Source: Mesorhizobium sp. M4B.F.Ca.ET.203.01.1.1 | GTDB taxonomy: Bacteria > Pseudomonadota > Alphaproteobacteria > Rhizobiales > Rhizobiaceae | DNA: 64,000 bases | NCBI RefSeq assembly: GCF_004791025.1 | Contig: NZ_SRUO01000001.1 | Location: 558,001-622,000 of the forward strand | Direction of reading: 5' to 3' | Part shown: positions 26,377-34,411 of the stretch, in pieces | Numbering within the stretch: position 1 is the stretch's first letter | Layout: every line of letters begins with the position of its first letter | Translations under genes and position numbers: made by a program | Notes under the pieces: generated by a model | Told to the model about the DNA's origin: nothing | What the model saw: only the letters and a program-made list of their open reading frames with translations | The model's database searches: none

Positions 26377-27849
26377 TCAGTCGGCGGGGGAGAATTTTGC
26401 CGAAATGAGCTGGAACGGCAGCGCGCCATAGGTGGCGACGGCCTGCTCGTTGTCCCAGACGCGGAACTGTCGCGACGGTCGCGCCTCGAGGACCAGACCC
26501 TGCCCCGTCTGGTCGAGCTTCACCTTGCCGCGAAAGCGCAAGGTCCGTTCGCCACCGGCGCGGCTGATCGCCATCGAGCGCAACCGCGCGACATGACGGT
26601 CGGCCGAATTGATCTCCATTTCGATACGCCGCCGCACCGGCGGCACGGCAATCCGCACGACGACGTCCAGCATCATTTCCCGCGCGGCGCCCGGCGGACC
26701 GGCTATGCCCTGCGAAAGCACGAAGGGAGCGGCCTGGGTGGTTTTTCCTGCTGTCGTGGCTTTGCCGCGCCAGACGACGTCGGGCTCTGCCTGCCGCAAT
26801 CTTCCCTTCTTGCGCTGCAGCCGAAGCTGCTTGGCAAATCCGCGCGACAGCCAGGTCAGCCCGCCGAAGTCGGTGCGCGGCTTGGCCTGCAGGACGGACG
26901 ACCAGCGCGACATACCGCGGCGGTCGGCCATCTCCATCACCCGTGCCAGCACTTCGTCCGGCACCGCAATGCCGATCTCCAGCGCGAGATAGGACAGCGC
27001 CACCGCGGCGGCGACCGCCAGGCCGCGCCTGGCGGCAATGTCGAGGAACACGTCCCAGTCGACGTCGGCGCCTTCGATGGCCACCGCGCAGTCGACCAGC
27101 CAGTCGCTGTGGGTGTGGGCGTCGAGGCCGCCATGCGCGATGGCGAGCGCAATGCGGTCGGCGGGCGACGGCACCAGCGCGGCGACGCCGCTGAACTCGG
27201 CCGGGACCGCCCGCCGCCAGATCGCGAGGTCGTCCTCGGCGCTCTGCTGCGAGCCGTCATAGGCGAGCTGGTGCAGGTCGATGTCGCCGTAATTGCCCTT
27301 GTAGAAATTCATCGAGCGCAGCGATGCAAGCCTGGTCCTGAGATATTGCGGGCTGACGCCAGTGGCGATCTGCCAGTCGCGGCCACGCAACGCGTCGAAG
27401 GCAATTTCCATGTCTTGCGGACGCACCAGTATGTCGATGTCGTGCGCGACGCGGCCGCGCTGCGCCGAGACGTTGACGGCAATGCGGCTGGCGCCCTTGA
27501 TCAGCATGACGGCGCAACCGGCATCGGCCATCGCCTTTAGCACCGGCTCGGCCTCGCGCATCGCCATGCGCGACTTGGTCCACAGCATCTTCTGCAGGCC
27601 GACGAGCCGCGGATAGGCGGCGTGGCCGGCGAGCTTGCGGCCGAACCGGTCGGAGATCGCCGCGAGCAGCCGATGCTCCCTGAACGAGACATGGTCGATG
27701 TCGTTGTCGTCAAGCCAGCCTGCCGCGCGATCGCGGGCGGCATTCTCGTCGTGAAGCAGAGCCGCCTTGAGCAGCTGGTCGAGCCCGCCTGTGGGCCAGG
27801 ACCAGCCATAGTCGGGAAAGCGGCGGCCGATAGCGCGGATCCTGGCCAT
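26377..27849 (-). CDS. nucleotidyltransferase-family protein (NTase_5 type)
   Basis: 490 residues resembling the uncharacterised nucleotidyltransferase family often found with HprK-like kinases and PqqD proteins. The core is MLIKGASRIAVNVSAQRGRVAHDIDILV, where the G-S-(x)n-D-I-D pattern would bind metal and nucleotide, and DIDLHQ supplies a further acidic pair. Residues of about 250-350 are helical; the last 100 are beta-rich. It is the last gene of a leftward cassette and overlaps the glycosyltransferase gene by one base (TGATG). It may nucleotidylate the product of its partners, which is inferred from cluster type. Confidence 0.7.
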   Translation of the reverse strand: MARIRAIGRRFPDYGWSWPTGGLDQLLKAALLHDENAARDRAAGWLDDNDIDHVSFREHRLLAAISDRFGRKLAGHAAYPRLVGLQKMLWTKSRMAMREAEPVLKAMADAGCAVMLIKGASRIAVNVSAQRGRVAHDIDILVRPQDMEIAFDALRGRDWQIATGVSPQYLRTRLASLRSMNFYKGNYGDIDLHQLAYDGSQQSAEDDLAIWRRAVPAEFSGVAALVPSPADRIALAIAHGGLDAHTHSDWLVDCAVAIEGADVDWDVFLDIAARRGLAVAAAVALSYLALEIGIAVPDEVLARVMEMADRRGMSRWSSVLQAKPRTDFGGLTWLSRGFAKQLRLQRKKGRLRQAEPDVVWRGKATTAGKTTQAAPFVLSQGIAGPPGAAREMMLDVVVRIAVPPVRRRIEMEINSADRHVARLRSMAISRAGGERTLRFRGKVKLDQTGQGLVLEARPSRQFRVWDNEQAVATYGALPFQLISAKFSPAD

Positions 27850-28526
27850 CAGCCGGAGCCCTGCCTGTTTTGCGCCCGGCGCAGCATCGCCGCTCGCACC
27901 ACCTCCAGATAGCCGCGATCGCGCGCGGCATCGCGCCCATAGGACAGGCTGCCCGGCCTGATACGCCTGAGCGCCAGCACCTCATCCAGCATGTCGAGGG
28001 CGAAGCCCGCTTCGCGCACCCGGGCGATCCAGTCGATCATCTCGCCGCGGCCGCCCGGCGGGTCGACGATCGGCCCGACGGCCTCAGTGACCTCGCGGCG
28101 GATCACCATCGTCGTGCGCGACCAGCCAGGCGTCGCGGGCGGGTCGGGCAGATCGGGCTGGTCATGACGGAAATTGCGCTGATGGGTGAAGACGCCCGCA
28201 GTTTGCGGAGACCGTTCGAGATAGGCGAGCTGCGCCTCGATCTTGGTCGGCAGCCACAGATCGTCGGCGTCGAGCGTGGCGACAAACGGCGTCGACAGCG
28301 CCGCGATGCCTCGGGTGGTTGCGCTGCCTGGCCCGGCATTGTCCTGCCGCAACAGCTTGACCGGAAGATCGGCGCCGACGATCGCGGAAGCGAGGTCATC
28401 GGTCGACCCGTCGTCGACGATCACGACCAGTTCCGCCCGAACGGTCTGCGCCGCCACCGATTGCAGCGTCTCGGCTATTGTGGTGCTGGCATTGAAGGCC
28501 GGAATGACGACGCCATATCCGCTCAT
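27849..28526 (-). CDS. family 2 glycosyltransferase
   Basis: 225 residues from ATG 28526; a GTG directly upstream is possible. GT-A fold signatures: VVIPAFNASTTIAETLQSV, IVDDGSTDD and the DADD metal/nucleotide-sugar motif (ATLDADDLWLP). A shortened C-terminal acceptor domain ends RRAQNRQGSG. No membrane segment. Overlaps both neighbours by single bases, so it is translated with the cassette. Sugar and acceptor are unknown. Confidence 0.87.
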   Translation of the reverse strand: MSGYGVVIPAFNASTTIAETLQSVAAQTVRAELVVIVDDGSTDDLASAIVGADLPVKLLRQDNAGPGSATTRGIAALSTPFVATLDADDLWLPTKIEAQLAYLERSPQTAGVFTHQRNFRHDQPDLPDPPATPGWSRTTMVIRREVTEAVGPIVDPPGGRGEMIDWIARVREAGFALDMLDEVLALRRIRPGSLSYGRDAARDRGYLEVVRAAMLRRAQNRQGSG

Positions 28527-29278
28527 CACATGAACCGCCAGTCGGTCAGCTTGTCGAGTTCGAAGATGCCCTCGATCGGCCGTAGAGACGGGTTGGCCCT
28601 GCGCCGCTTCATCGATTTGTATATGGCGCGCAGGAACTCGCGCGACTGGACATCTTCCTGCTTGGTCATGTTGCCGGGATGCCGGCGGTAATAGAGCGCC
28701 ACCGTTTCCGGGAGCACATAACGGGGGCCGATCTCGAAACCGCGAAGCAGATAGTCCGTGTCTTCGGCCTGGGCGAACTCCTCGTCGAACCAGCCAATGC
28801 GCTCGACCAGGCGGCGCGAGAAGATCGCCGAGGACAGGTGGATGCCGCGGACGGTGATGCGGTAGCTGTCTGCGGCCGGCTCCAGCCGCTCGTCATCGAT
28901 CTTGTCGACCAGCATCATTCTCGAATAGCTGAGCTCAAGGCCGGGATCTTTCCGGAACAGCTCGACATCGGCCTCGAAACGCCCGGCCGGCGAGATGTCG
29001 TCGGAATCGAGGAAAGAAACCAGCTCCGTGTCCGGCTTGAGCAGCCTGAGCCCGGTGTTGCGGGCTCGGGTCACGCCCGCGTTCTGTTGCTGGAACAGGC
29101 GGATGCAGGGGCTCTCGCCACTCATCGAGCGCACGGCGTCGGCTGAACCGTCGGTCGAGCCGTCGTCGATGACGATGATGTCGAGATCGGCGGCGTCGCG
29201 TTGCCTGAGCAGCGAACGCAATGCCGGGACGACATAGCGCTCGCGGTTGTAGACGGGCATGATCACGCTCAGTTTCAC
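28526..29278 (-). CDS. family 2 glycosyltransferase
   Basis: 250 residues. SVIMPVYNRERYVVPALRSLL, VIDDGSTDGSADAV and the SFLDSDD motif are classical GT2 features; AQAEDTDYLLRGFEIG (ED near the catalytic base position) and YYRRHPGNMTKQ complete the domain. It resembles its neighbour in the first half, so the two may be an old duplication or add successive sugars. It overlaps the kinase-like gene by four bases. Confidence 0.88.
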   Translation of the reverse strand: MKLSVIMPVYNRERYVVPALRSLLRQRDAADLDIIVIDDGSTDGSADAVRSMSGESPCIRLFQQQNAGVTRARNTGLRLLKPDTELVSFLDSDDISPAGRFEADVELFRKDPGLELSYSRMMLVDKIDDERLEPAADSYRITVRGIHLSSAIFSRRLVERIGWFDEEFAQAEDTDYLLRGFEIGPRYVLPETVALYYRRHPGNMTKQEDVQSREFLRAIYKSMKRRRANPSLRPIEGIFELDKLTDWRFM

Positions 29279-30321
29279 GAAGCGCCCCGCGCGAGGAAAT
29301 CCGCAATGGTGCCGGCGATCTCGCCGGGATCAGTGCCCAGGGACAGACGGTAGCACGGCAGCAGTCGGGTAAGATCGCTGAAGAAGCGAAAGCCGCTTTC
29401 CCGCTCGCCCGGCATCTGCGCGATCCCCGACGGCGCCAGCGCAATCATGGCGTCCCTGCGCGACATCGGCATGATCGAGCTTGTCCCACCAGCGCCGATA
29501 TGTGGCACCATCAGCGCAACGATGTCCAGCGTGCCGGGGATCGGCCTGGAGGCGATGTCGCCGATGTGGAAAGCATGCTTGCCTTGCCAGTTGAGCGGCA
29601 TGTCGCTGCCCAGTCGGTCTTTCAGTCCTAGCCGGGCAAATCCCTTGGGGTCCTGCTTGAGCACCGAAAATAGCGGCCGAGCGATCACGCTGCTCGAAAG
29701 ATCGACCAGCACATAGTCGTCGCCGACACTGTCGAGCCCGTTGAGCAGCCCGGCTACGACCGTGCCTGATTTTCCGGCGCCGCCGGCGCCGGCGAGCAGC
29801 ACGCCGCTGCCGTCGGCACCGAGCGTGCCGGCATGGGCGAGCCGCATGCCGCGCGCGCCGTATTCCCAGTGCAGGAAGGCGCGCAGCGGCGAGCCCGTCT
29901 CCCACGGCGGAAAGGCATCCGCCGCGCGCATCAACTGCGCGCCAATGCGCCGCTGCGGATCGTAGACTTGCCAGAAATCGAGATCGTGAAAGTAGTGGCC
30001 GCGCAAACCGGCGCCGGCGAGACGCTGCGCGAAACCGTGTTCGGTGAAATGCGCGTCCCCCCATCGTGCCGGCTCGGGCATGCCGCCAATGCCGGGATGG
30101 CCTACGAAAATGCGGCAAGCGGGCAATCCCGGCTGATCGTCCCCGGCCTCGACAAAGGCATGGCCAAGCGCTTCGGCCAGCGCGCCGGGCTCGAGATGCA
30201 CGGTCAGTTCAAGGGCGGGCAGGCGGACTTTGCGCGTGACCGGAAAGAGCGCCGCGTCTTCGGCGGCCGCGATGAGATAGCGGGCGTAGTCCGGCAGTGT
30301 CTCAAGGGTCACACGCGGCAT
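29275..30321 (-). CDS. HPr-kinase-related protein (HprK-like)
   Basis: 348 residues. The C-terminal half carries a Walker A loop GAGGAGKS (178-185) preceded by GVLLA and followed by the DDYVLVDL acidic segment, the arrangement of HprK/P and PEPCK-like P-loop kinases. The N-terminal 150 residues have no match I recognise. Rhizobial HPr kinase proper is much shorter and lies with chvG/chvI, so this is a different protein. HprK-related kinases linked to PqqD-like proteins are known from peptide-modification clusters (for example lasso peptide loci), where they phosphorylate a peptide. Substrate here is unknown. Confidence 0.78.
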   Translation of the reverse strand: MPRVTLETLPDYARYLIAAAEDAALFPVTRKVRLPALELTVHLEPGALAEALGHAFVEAGDDQPGLPACRIFVGHPGIGGMPEPARWGDAHFTEHGFAQRLAGAGLRGHYFHDLDFWQVYDPQRRIGAQLMRAADAFPPWETGSPLRAFLHWEYGARGMRLAHAGTLGADGSGVLLAGAGGAGKSGTVVAGLLNGLDSVGDDYVLVDLSSSVIARPLFSVLKQDPKGFARLGLKDRLGSDMPLNWQGKHAFHIGDIASRPIPGTLDIVALMVPHIGAGGTSSIMPMSRRDAMIALAPSGIAQMPGERESGFRFFSDLTRLLPCYRLSLGTDPGEIAGTIADFLARGAS

Positions 30322-30357
30322 GGTCTATCCCGGCTCGGCCGACGTGCTGCCGATCTC

Positions 30358-30786
30358 TCAGGATGCCTGCTTGACCGCCGGCCAGCCGAGAGGCTCCTCG
30401 ACCTCGTGGATCGGGTCGACGATGATGAGGTCGGCGAGATCGTCATGGACGCTCACATTGAGCGGCTCGTTTGCCGCCGCAAGTTCGGCAGCCAGTTCGT
30501 CCGGCAGCGGCTGCGCCGTGCCATCGGAAGGCACCAGCAGCCCGAGCTCGACCAATTGCGCAATGAAGGCGTCAAGCCCGGTCGCGCCGGTCGCCGCTGC
30601 GCCGGCTATCGATCCGGCCAGCGCCTGCGCACCGACGCCCGAACACAGCGCCTGCCAGACCCGGCTGCCCGAATCGGAGAAGCCGAAATATTTCCCGCTC
30701 GCCAGATCAAGCACGACAGCTTCGCCGTCGAAGGATTCGAAAACAATATCCTTGCTCGCGACTGCGTAGACATTGGCTTGTGGCAT
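30358..30786 (-). CDS. PqqD-like RRE-domain protein with acidic tail
   Basis: 142 residues; ATG 30786 follows AGGGA. Residues 1-88 are a PqqD-like fold (DIVFESFDGEAVVLDLASGK, then FSDSGSRVWQAL), the recognition element that binds precursor peptides in RiPP pathways. Residues 89-142 form an extra acidic tail ending VDPIHEVEEPLGWPAVKQAS, not part of the usual roughly 90-residue domain. It heads the leftward cassette with kinase-like, two glycosyltransferase and nucleotidyltransferase genes. It probably presents or binds a peptide or serves as the modified carrier itself; both are inference. Confidence 0.75.
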   Translation of the reverse strand: MPQANVYAVASKDIVFESFDGEAVVLDLASGKYFGFSDSGSRVWQALCSGVGAQALAGSIAGAAATGATGLDAFIAQLVELGLLVPSDGTAQPLPDELAAELAAANEPLNVSVHDDLADLIIVDPIHEVEEPLGWPAVKQAS

Positions 30787-30935
30787 TGGTCCCTGCCCCA
30801 CTTCATGGCTCGCGCAAGCAACCGCCTTTGCGGCGGCCGCTCTCCCTGAGGAAGGCCTGTAAACACTCGGTTCTGGCTTGGCAAGACGACGGACACGGCA
30901 GGCCGCTTGCCATTTTTGGGGTCGACGTGGCGGAA

Positions 30936-32045
30936 TCAGGCCTCGATTTCCAGCCGCGTCAGCGGCCTCGAGCAGCAGGCAAGGATGAAGCCGTCGTCGA
31001 TCTCGTGATCGAGAATGCCGCCATTGTGGCTCATCGCGACCTCGCCAGAGACTTTCTTGACCTTGCATGTGCCGCAGAGGCCGAACTCGCAGGCGGCCGG
31101 GATCCTGACGCCCGAGGCGCGCGCCGTCTGCAGCACGGTCTGTCCGGCAAGGCATTCGGCGTCGACGTCGGAAAGCGAGAAGCGCACCGGCGTCGCGGCC
31201 TCGACGGGGGTCTCGACGCCGCCGTCGCCCGGCAGCGCGAACGGCGCCGGCACTTCCTCCACCGCCGGCGCGGCAAAGCTTTCCTGGTGATACCTGGCCA
31301 TGTCGAAGCCCGCCGCCTCCAACATCTGCCGCACCGCGCGCATGAACGGGTCGGGGCCGCAGCAGAATATCTCGCGCTCGCGGAAGTCGGGAGCGAGCAG
31401 CGGCAGGCGAATGGCGTCGATGCGGCCCATATGACCGAACCAGCCCTCGCGGCTGGAGCGTTCCTCGATCATGAAGCCGAGCGACAGGCCGGGCATGCGG
31501 CTGCCCAGCAATTCAAGCTCCTTGCGAAAAATGATCTCTTCCGCCCTGCGCGCGCAGTTGACGAAACCGACATCGGTCCAGGGCGCGCAGTCGTTCAGCC
31601 AGCGAAGCATCGACATCATCGGCGTTACGCCGGAGCCGGCCGAGATGAACAGGTACTTGGCCGCCGGATGGCTGTGCAGCGAGAAATCGCCGACCGGGCC
31701 ATAGGCCTTCACATGGGCGCCGGGCTTGAGATTGTCGAACATCCAGCGCGTGCCGATGCTGCCGGCCTGCGCCTTCACCGTCACCGCGATCGAGAACGGC
31801 CGCGAGGGCGATGAGGACAGCGTGTAGGTGCGCATCAGCGGTCCGTCGGCGGTCGGCAGTTCCAGCGTCACGAACTGGCCGGGCTTGTAGCGGAACCAGG
31901 TCTGGTTGTCGGAGCGGAAGGTGAAGGTCTTGACGTCCGGCGCCTCGTCGCTGACGCCGATCACCTCCAGCACCTGCAGCCGGTCGTTCCAGGGCGCCAT
32001 CTCGTCGAGATGGCGATAGAGGGCGAGATCCGTCATCGCGTTCAT
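30936..32045 (-). CDS. gbcB: glycine betaine demethylase-type reductase (GbcB-like)
   Basis: 369 residues in three domains: FAD-binding (MRTYTLSSSPS), NAD-binding (FISAGSGVTPMMSML, EIFCCGPDPFM) and a C-terminal plant-type [2Fe-2S] ferredoxin with CEFGLCGTCKVKK plus a distal Cys near the end. This is the order of GbcB and related Rieske oxygenase reductases, supplying electrons from NADH. It starts nine bases after the Rieske gene ends, with GAGGTGAAGGG before the ATG, so they form one transcript. Confidence 0.87.
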   Translation of the reverse strand: MNAMTDLALYRHLDEMAPWNDRLQVLEVIGVSDEAPDVKTFTFRSDNQTWFRYKPGQFVTLELPTADGPLMRTYTLSSSPSRPFSIAVTVKAQAGSIGTRWMFDNLKPGAHVKAYGPVGDFSLHSHPAAKYLFISAGSGVTPMMSMLRWLNDCAPWTDVGFVNCARRAEEIIFRKELELLGSRMPGLSLGFMIEERSSREGWFGHMGRIDAIRLPLLAPDFREREIFCCGPDPFMRAVRQMLEAAGFDMARYHQESFAAPAVEEVPAPFALPGDGGVETPVEAATPVRFSLSDVDAECLAGQTVLQTARASGVRIPAACEFGLCGTCKVKKVSGEVAMSHNGGILDHEIDDGFILACCSRPLTRLEIEA

Positions 32046-32054
32046 CCCTTCACC

Positions 32055-33302
32055 TCAAGCAACGCTGCGCAGCGCCGGCCGGCCGCCTTCGGCAAGGCGC
32101 GGCCCGATGAAGGAGGCGTACCATTCGACGAACTGGATGACGCCGCCCTCATGCTGCTCCGAATAGGGGCCGGGCTCATAGGCCGGCGACAGGATGCCGA
32201 AAGCATTTTCCTCGACGATGCGGCGATCCTGGTCGTTGGTCTCGGTCCAGACATGGGTGAGTTCGGCAAGATCGTAATCGACGCCTTCCACCGCATCCTT
32301 GTGGACCAGCCATTTCGTCGTCACCGCGGTTTCGGTGGCGCTGATCGGCAGCACCCGGAAGGTGACGGCATGGTCGATCAGGATATGGTTCCAGGTGGTC
32401 GGATAGTGGTAGTGCATCAGCGTGCCGATGCGGTCCGCCGAGACGCTCGTGGAAAGGTTCTTCCTCACCGCGCGCTTGCCGCTCATCGTGTAACTGACGG
32501 CGTCGCGCAAGAGCGGCGCGCGGGTGGCGCGATACTGTCCCGCCGGGTCGATGCGGAACTTGCTCGGCAGGCCCGCCACCTCGCATTTCGCCCAATGCGC
32601 CTGCATCTCGGGATCGCTTTCGGCACCATGCACGCCGGTCACCGTCGGCGCCTCGGGGAAGGTCTTGCAGAGTTCGGGATGGTTGCCGGCGCAGTGGTAG
32701 CACTCGCGGTTGTTTTCCCAGACCAGCTTCCAGTTGCCCTTCTCGACGATGGTCGATTCGAAAGCGACCTTCGCTTCGCTCAACCGATGCGGCAGGAGAT
32801 AGGGTTCGATCATGGCGCGCATCGGCGCGAAATCGGCCGGCTCTTTCGCCAGGCAGATGAAGATGTAGCCGCCGACGCTTTCGCAGGCGACCGGCTTCAG
32901 GCCGAACTGGTTCTTGTCGAAACCATCCGCCATCTGGCGGGCGAACAGCAGCCTGCCGTCGAGCTCGTAGGTCCATTGATGATAGGGGCAGACGAGCTTC
33001 GCCGCCGTGCCCTTCTCGGCGTTGCAGACGCGGCTGCCGCGATGGCGGCAGGAGTTATGGAAGGCATTGACCCTGCCTTGCTGGTCACGAACCAGGACCA
33101 CCGGATAGTCGCCGACCTGCGCGGTGATGTAGCTGCCCGGCTTCGGCAATTCGCAATCGTGGCCGATGAACAGCCAGTCGCGGTACCAGATCAGCTCCAT
33201 GTCGAGCTTGAAATAGTCCGGGTCGGTATAGAAAGGCTGCTCCAGCGAAAAGCCCGGCCTGCGGCCGTGCAGCAGCCTCAGCATGTCGTTGCGCGCATCC
33301 AT
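32055..33302 (-). CDS. gbcA: Rieske non-heme iron oxygenase alpha subunit (GbcA-like)
   Basis: 415 residues. Start at 33302 follows GAGGACAGGAC; the frame continues upstream through the leader but without site. Rieske cluster ligands are Cys85-x-His87 (CRHRG) and Cys105-x2-His108 (CPYHQW); the mononuclear iron site is ECYHCAGNHPEL (His203, His208) with a later acidic ligand. The closest family by wording is glycine betaine (GbcA) or stachydrine demethylase, which removes an N-methyl as formaldehyde. Expression is likely controlled by the cobalamin riboswitch in the leader. Exact substrate unproven. Confidence 0.85.
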   Translation of the reverse strand: MDARNDMLRLLHGRRPGFSLEQPFYTDPDYFKLDMELIWYRDWLFIGHDCELPKPGSYITAQVGDYPVVLVRDQQGRVNAFHNSCRHRGSRVCNAEKGTAAKLVCPYHQWTYELDGRLLFARQMADGFDKNQFGLKPVACESVGGYIFICLAKEPADFAPMRAMIEPYLLPHRLSEAKVAFESTIVEKGNWKLVWENNRECYHCAGNHPELCKTFPEAPTVTGVHGAESDPEMQAHWAKCEVAGLPSKFRIDPAGQYRATRAPLLRDAVSYTMSGKRAVRKNLSTSVSADRIGTLMHYHYPTTWNHILIDHAVTFRVLPISATETAVTTKWLVHKDAVEGVDYDLAELTHVWTETNDQDRRIVEENAFGILSPAYEPGPYSEQHEGGVIQFVEWYASFIGPRLAEGGRPALRSVA

Positions 33303-33437
33303 GTCCTGTCCTCGCGTTTGTCGCACCGCTTCAAGGACTGAACTGGTGGTGATTGAGAAGAACGACCGCCGCCGGCATGGCCGGGCACGCACCATCCGCC
33401 TCTTGACCGCCCACCGCGATCAGTCGAGTTCAAGTAT

Positions 33438-33612
33438 CCCTGGCTGGTTTCCGGGCTCTGGAGTGCCCTGGCGGGCGGTCGCGGCACCTTCCCAGGCCGA
33501 TGGCCCAGTGGTCTCCCGTCGCGACTTTGAACTCCACCACCGTTGCGGGGGCAGCGCCGGGTTCTGACCGGCTTCCCAATTCTCCGTCCCGTCGTCACGG
33601 AGCGGCACCTGA
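33438..33612 (-). ncRNA. cobalamin (adenosylcobalamin) riboswitch
   Basis: Read on the minus strand, the segment has the whole consensus in order: CAGGTGCC at the 5' end (complement of 33604-33611), GAGAATTGGGAAGCCGGT, ACCCGGCGCTGCCCCCGCAAC, then GACCACTGGGCC, CTGGGAAGG and the closing AGCCCGGAAACCAGCC (complement of 33442-33457). The aptamer ends about 140 bases before the start of the Rieske oxygenase gene on the same strand, with a CCGGC-CAT-GCCGG hairpin in between. Cobalamin riboswitches usually switch genes off when the vitamin is plentiful. Confidence 0.95.
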
Positions 33613-34136
33613 GATGGTCTGATCTTAATCACGACAGCCGCCGCGCCATCGGCATGAAAACGACATCGCATCCATGCGGCGCGACACGACCCATGAAGCT
33701 GATATTGGCCCTGCAAGGCGACCGATGTCACACGCTGCCGGCATGCGAATCGAGGCGGAGAAAACCGTGTTCGAATCGGCCCTGGGCGGCTCTGAATTGG
33801 TTAACAGTATAGAAAAGTGACTATTAGGAGATTCTAAAATCGAACCGAACGGTTCGTTTCTGTTGACAATGCGTGCAGGACGGTGTGAACGCAGATCTTC
33901 GGAATCGTCACTTGGCTCGATGGGCGATTCAAACAACCACTTGATATTGCTCCGCAATTCATTGCGTGTAGATGGCCTTGGTACAATTTCAAGGTGCAGA
34001 TTCATAGGCCAGACGGAAAAACTTCGTGATTGGAAAGCGGCCGATAGCTCTCCCACATCGGGGCTGTCCGAACGACGCGATTTCCTCCCAAGACACGCCG
34101 CTAGACGGACGGAAAAAATATACTGGAGTACCAAAA
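33613..34136. other. intergenic region with promoters and an operator-like palindrome
   Basis: This 524-bp stretch lies between the riboswitch leader (leftwards) and the DUF680 genes (rightwards). Open frames cross it on both strands but lack ribosome sites and family resemblance, and I do not regard them as genes. From about 33800 the base composition becomes noticeably more AT-rich than the neighbours. It contains the palindrome at 33841-33856 and must carry the promoters of both flanking units. Confidence 0.5.
33841..33856. promoter_or_regulatory. orphan TetR-type operator-like palindrome
   Basis: CGAACCGAACGGTTCG is a perfect inverted repeat with seven-base arms and a two-base centre, of the form bound by many TetR-family repressors. 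A TTGACA follows seven bases later on the plus strand, though I see no convincing -10 partner. No TetR gene is in the window. Confidence 0.45.
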
Positions 34137-34343
34137 ATGAAAAAGATTGCTCTTACTGCCGCCGCCCTTCTGGCCATTTCCGGCAGCGCCTTTGCTGGTG
34201 GCAGCGACAATTACGGTTCCAACGGTGCCAATCAGCCCGCCGCTGCCGTCGACAGCTCGTACACGGCTTCGATCGAGAAGTCGGAACCGGCCGCTCAGAC
34301 ACCGGCGCACGGCTCGGACCGAAACCTGTTCGGCAACAACTAG
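34137..34343 (+). CDS. DUF680 small exported protein, copy 1
   Basis: 68 residues. ATG 34137 follows CTGGAG. A clean signal peptide (MKKIALTAAALLAISGSAFA) is followed by a short Asn/Ser-rich mature part (GSDNYGSNGANQPAAAVDSS) and the conserved C-terminus GSDRNLFGNN. This is the layout of DUF680, a family known essentially from Mesorhizobium and relatives. Function unknown; the mature peptide of about 48 residues is probably periplasmic. First of three tandem paralogues. Confidence 0.85.
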   Translation: MKKIALTAAALLAISGSAFAGGSDNYGSNGANQPAAAVDSSYTASIEKSEPAAQTPAHGSDRNLFGNN

Positions 34344-34411
34344 CACACGATCCCTGACCGCGGTGGGCGATGCCTGCCGCTCGGGATCGTCAGAAATTCA
34401 GGAGCACTAAA

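Noticed and set aside
33278..33598. 106-codon minus-strand frame in the Rieske leader
   Set aside because: The region is explained base by base by the cobalamin riboswitch; the frame has no start signal.
34119..34124. TATACT resembling a -10 box before the first DUF680 gene
   Set aside because: It overlaps the ribosome site region, so transcription could not start there and still include the site.
33625..34134. 169-codon minus-strand frame and a 164-codon plus-strand frame at 33863-34357
   Set aside because: They overlap each other, have no ribosome site, and cover regulatory sequence or the first DUF680 gene. Composition is not protein-like.
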